DNA from: Folioceros fuciformis | Taxonomy: Eukaryota; Anthocerotophyta; Anthocerotopsida; Anthocerotales | Direction: 5' to 3' | Assembly: GCA_049999805.1 (NCBI GenBank) | Contig: JBNGIO010003395.1 | Location: 1 to 21,515 of the forward strand | DNA length: 21,515 nt | In this document: positions 19,172-21,515 of the stretch, in pieces | How positions within the stretch are numbered: position 1 is the stretch's first letter | How the letters are laid out: each line of letters starts with the position of its first letter | Notes under the pieces: model-generated | Told to the model about the DNA's origin: nothing | What the model saw: the letters and a program-made list of their open reading frames with translations, nothing else | Databases searched by the model: none | Program-made: the position numbers and the translations under genes

Positions 19172-20051
19172 TCAAATCTTTAATTTGATCACCTTTTCAG
19201 CCAATTGATAGACTTGGATCAGAAGGTCGTTGGGTTGCCTGTTGATGAGAGTTGCAAGATAAGATGTCCAGGCCCGCGCCACGGCTGCTGCTCCTATCAC
19301 GTACTCAGAGATGATGTTCCCTGCTGTGATGAAGGCGACAAAGGCACCGAGCTCCACTCTGAGGAAGGCGAATGAGCCCCCGGTCAGCAGCACAAGCACG
19401 TAGGGTGACACTGTTCAGTGTTATCCCATGTTGTCATGCGAAGTTTGAAATTCTTTGCGTGACCAGTCCTGAGATGATGCACAAGGTCTGAATCAGTTTG
19501 CAATGGGATGTACCAGCAACTGAAACCTCGACGGCGCACTCCGTGTAGCAGAAGACGGAGAGAATAGAGGACACTCCCGCCACGACGAAGGAGAGAACGA
19601 GACCAGGATCCACTACAGTGGATGTCTGCAAACCTGCGCTTGGTTAGGCTGTGAGGAGGTTGGTGTGGGATTAGCAAACCTGGAGGGACTGGTTGGATAT
19701 GAAGGTACTGGTCACCAAAAAAATGTCGACACGAACAACAGAACCGATGGACAGCCAGGTCAAGTCCCACCAATTCAATGACCTCCTCATTTTGTTTTTG
19801 CTGCGCATCACAATGTCGCTTACTTCGGTCGCAACAGTGGCTCTGGCAAACACCCGACGGCGAAACCGTAGCCCAGTCTCAGCCACGGCCCTGACATAGC
19901 TACCCAGGCTCTGGAAGGATGGATCAGGGAACAAGTGGAATGCTGAATCGCTCGTGTTATGAGCAAGTCCTCCAGGACCTGCTGCAGCGTCCCTCGTTCC
20001 TCCATTCTTTCCACCACTCTGCTGCTCACTGGCCATTGCATGGAATTCCAA
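19172..20051 (-). pseudogene. Cationic amino acid transporter (CAT/APC family), 5' fragment, degenerate
   Basis: Exons on the minus strand: 20051-19680, 19625-19514 and a third starting at 19410 or 19380 and ending at TGA 19174-19172. The fragment encodes about 205-240 aa, against nearly 600 aa in plant CATs. Exon 1 has a hydrophilic N-terminus, then GSYVRAVAETGLRFRRRVFAR and SLNWWDLTWLSIGSV, the entry to TM1. Exon 2 has the TM2-3 segment LVLSFVVAGVSSILSVFCYTECAVEVSVAG. Exon 3 has GGSFAFLRVELGAFVAFITAGN and SEYVIGAAAVARAWTSYLATLINR. Damage: the TM1 motif normally close to GAVIGAGIFVLTG reads GSVVRVDIFLVTS, removing the glycine loop that binds the substrate carboxylate. The expected exon 3 acceptor AG is CG at 19382-19381. 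Homology stops near 19195, so most transmembrane segments are absent. A cryptic acceptor ending at 19411 would keep the frame with 10 extra residues. It cannot be a complete transporter. Confidence 0.8.
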
Positions 20052-21105
20052 GTCGGGATAAGAAAAGGATCGTTATAAACGTACCAAAGCTGAGAGCAAC
20101 AGCCGGCAGCAGATACAAATGCCAGAACCTCGAGATCGCAGGTCCTGACAGGAGTTTCAGTCTCTATGCCTGTACACTCCTTACAAACGGGTGGTGGTGG
20201 AAGCTGGAACAGGTGTTGTGTCTGGTTGTAGTGCGCAACAACTCCAGCCATTCTGCAGGTAGAAGACACCTTCCTCACACACTCAAAGCTCGAGTAGACT
20301 GCTCGCCTTTGATCTCGGATGTACCACTACGGTGCCATTCAATGCAATGCACTAATCGACAGATATGAAAATTACTGAAACAGTCTGTTTTGAGTTAGCG
20401 TACAATCTCGGAATGCTATCTAGAGATGGATAAACATTCCATTCTGTCTTGCTCCAAGCTTCGACACTTGTCCCAGCTTGGAGCAAGGCAGAACTCAATG
20501 TTTATCGATCTCCGATGCGGAGCCTTGTCGTTGAAGCCTTCTACGACAACCATCTAAGGTTGTGATGTGTTGCAGGTGGGAGGGATGTACCTGGCAGGGC
20601 ACTTGACGTGGTTGACTTGACCAGACTACCTGCCAGCGGTCACGTACCATGTCCCCGGACAGCTTACCAGTCTTCGCCCATGAACAATGTCTCAGATATC
20701 TTTCAGGGCACCGTAATCCTCAAGCACAGCTTTTCACAGCCTTGTCGGATCATAACATCGTTCCTACAGGGGAAGGAAGCTAATGGACGACCTGGATACT
20801 CAATCGACGATCGGCTCGGCTCATTACCCTTTTGGGTGAAGGGCACACGTTTCGTCTGTGGCATCAGTCGTCTTCTTCTCAATTTTGCCCATTGGAGGCT
20901 CTACTCTTCTCCACGCACACCAAGAAAACGACAGGACAAGACAGAGAGATGCTCTGATTCCATGTCCGACGGAGTTTCCCATCTTATAATATAAGTATAC
21001 AATTTTAAGATTGGAATAAATTAGAACTACACAAGATACTTGTTCATATTATTCTAACGTACTCCACACCCGTGAAGTCACTAATGCATACACAAGATTC
21101 CTGTG
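20052..21105. other. Non-coding right-hand region
   Basis: Apart from the foldback at 20423-20512, nothing was recognised. The open frames at 19919-20368 and 20608-20994 (+) lack any known domain and are probably chance. The part next to 20051 is the former promoter of the transporter relic. Confidence 0.4.
20423..20512. repeat. Long foldback: 38-nt arms, 14-nt loop
   Basis: The left arm 20423-20460 and the right arm 20475-20512 are reverse complements at 33 of 38 positions, ending in an unbroken 13-bp stem at the loop (GCTCCAAGCT side). One of the five mismatches becomes a G:U pair in RNA read from the plus strand, and three are adjacent and form a small internal loop. The geometry fits a plant MIRNA-like hairpin or a very short MITE. 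It lies about 370 bp upstream of the transporter relic, in otherwise empty sequence. Confidence 0.8.
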
Positions 21106-21183
21106 ATTAATATTAAATAAATCATAAAGTGAGACATTCATGACATTAATATTAAATAAATCATAAAGTGAGACATTCATGAC
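21106..21183 (+). repeat. Two tandem copies of a 39-bp AT-rich unit
   Basis: 21106-21144 and 21145-21183 are identical. The unit starts ATTAATATTAAATAAATC and ends GAGACATTCATGAC. The perfect identity implies a recent duplication or an assembly artefact. Confidence 0.9.
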
Positions 21184-21515
21184 AATACTTGACGTCCTAA
21201 TGTCCTAATTTGTTAGACTTAGTCTAAGCTTATTGTCTTTATAAAACAGCCAAATAATTGTTAACTTAAATCATTGTGTTGCGATAAGCTTTTGGAGAGT
21301 AACTTAAATATATTCATGAATTTTTTTGCACATTTCAACGTAAGAATGAGAGAAAGTTTGGAAGAGGGAAACCTAAATCGATTTTAGCTCCTTCATTTGA
21401 AATTGAATTTCAAGCGCAAGACAACAAATTTGTCCAATGTCAATTAGAATCTTGAGCAACTTTATGGTTATACAAAATGAATGAATAACACATGCATTTT
21501 ACAGCTAATTCAAGG
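21184..21515. other. AT-rich terminal stretch
   Basis: AT-rich sequence with no open frame of interest and no recognisable element up to the right edge. Confidence 0.5.

Noticed and set aside
1-21515. CRISPR arrays, operons, rRNA or other prokaryotic systems
   Set aside because: All real genes have spliceosomal introns and plant homologues. No regularly spaced short repeats or rRNA sequence was seen.

Overview
The window looks like nuclear DNA of a land plant. The evidence is intron-rich genes with GT-AG introns of about 55-380 bp, a plant-type set of housekeeping proteins (a DRP4/Mx-type dynamin without PH or proline-rich domains, Rab7/RabG3, an ATP10-like mitochondrial assembly factor, a BSD-domain protein and a cationic amino acid transporter relic), and a PIF/Harbinger DNA transposon with its Myb-like partner. 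The species cannot be fixed from sequence alone. Compact introns are compatible with a non-seed plant but do not prove it.

Layout, left to right. 1-800 is a decayed dynamin GTPase-domain pseudogene on the minus strand, interrupted by a 100-N gap whose flanks overlap by 11 bases. About 1011-1080 holds a short relic of the BSD-domain gene. 1373-3993 (minus) is a six-exon dynamin-related gene, complete in architecture but carrying two single-base frameshifts. About 4373-8011 is a PIF/Harbinger-like element with subterminal repeats, a broken Myb/SANT-like ORF (+), a 174-180 bp tandem repeat and a dead transposase (-). 8752-11051 (minus) is a three-exon BSD-domain gene. 12414-12575 is a 3 x 54 bp tandem repeat. 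About 12880-13247 is an LTR-like promoter fragment with heat-shock-element-like palindromes and a TATA box. 15153-16823 (+) is an intact seven-exon Rab7 gene. 17756-19126 (+) is an intact seven-exon ATP10-like gene. 19172-20051 (minus) is the truncated 5' part of a cationic amino acid transporter gene, convergent with ATP10. The rest, to 21515, is non-coding, with a long foldback at 20423-20512 and a 39-bp direct repeat at 21106.

The genes do not form a functional cluster. Rab7 acts at late endosome and vacuole, ATP10 in mitochondrial ATP synthase assembly, and the dynamin in membrane remodelling. The main structural story is local duplication and decay. The order dynamin-BSD occurs twice in the same orientation (1-1080 as relics, 1373-11051 as genes), so a tandem segmental duplication is inferred. 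A Harbinger insertion later widened the second copy, and the transporter was cut off next to ATP10. I found no evidence for a novel multi-gene defence or biosynthetic system. The items most worth a second look are the duplicated block, the HSE/TATA foldback, the 38-nt-arm foldback and the transporter with a lost splice acceptor.
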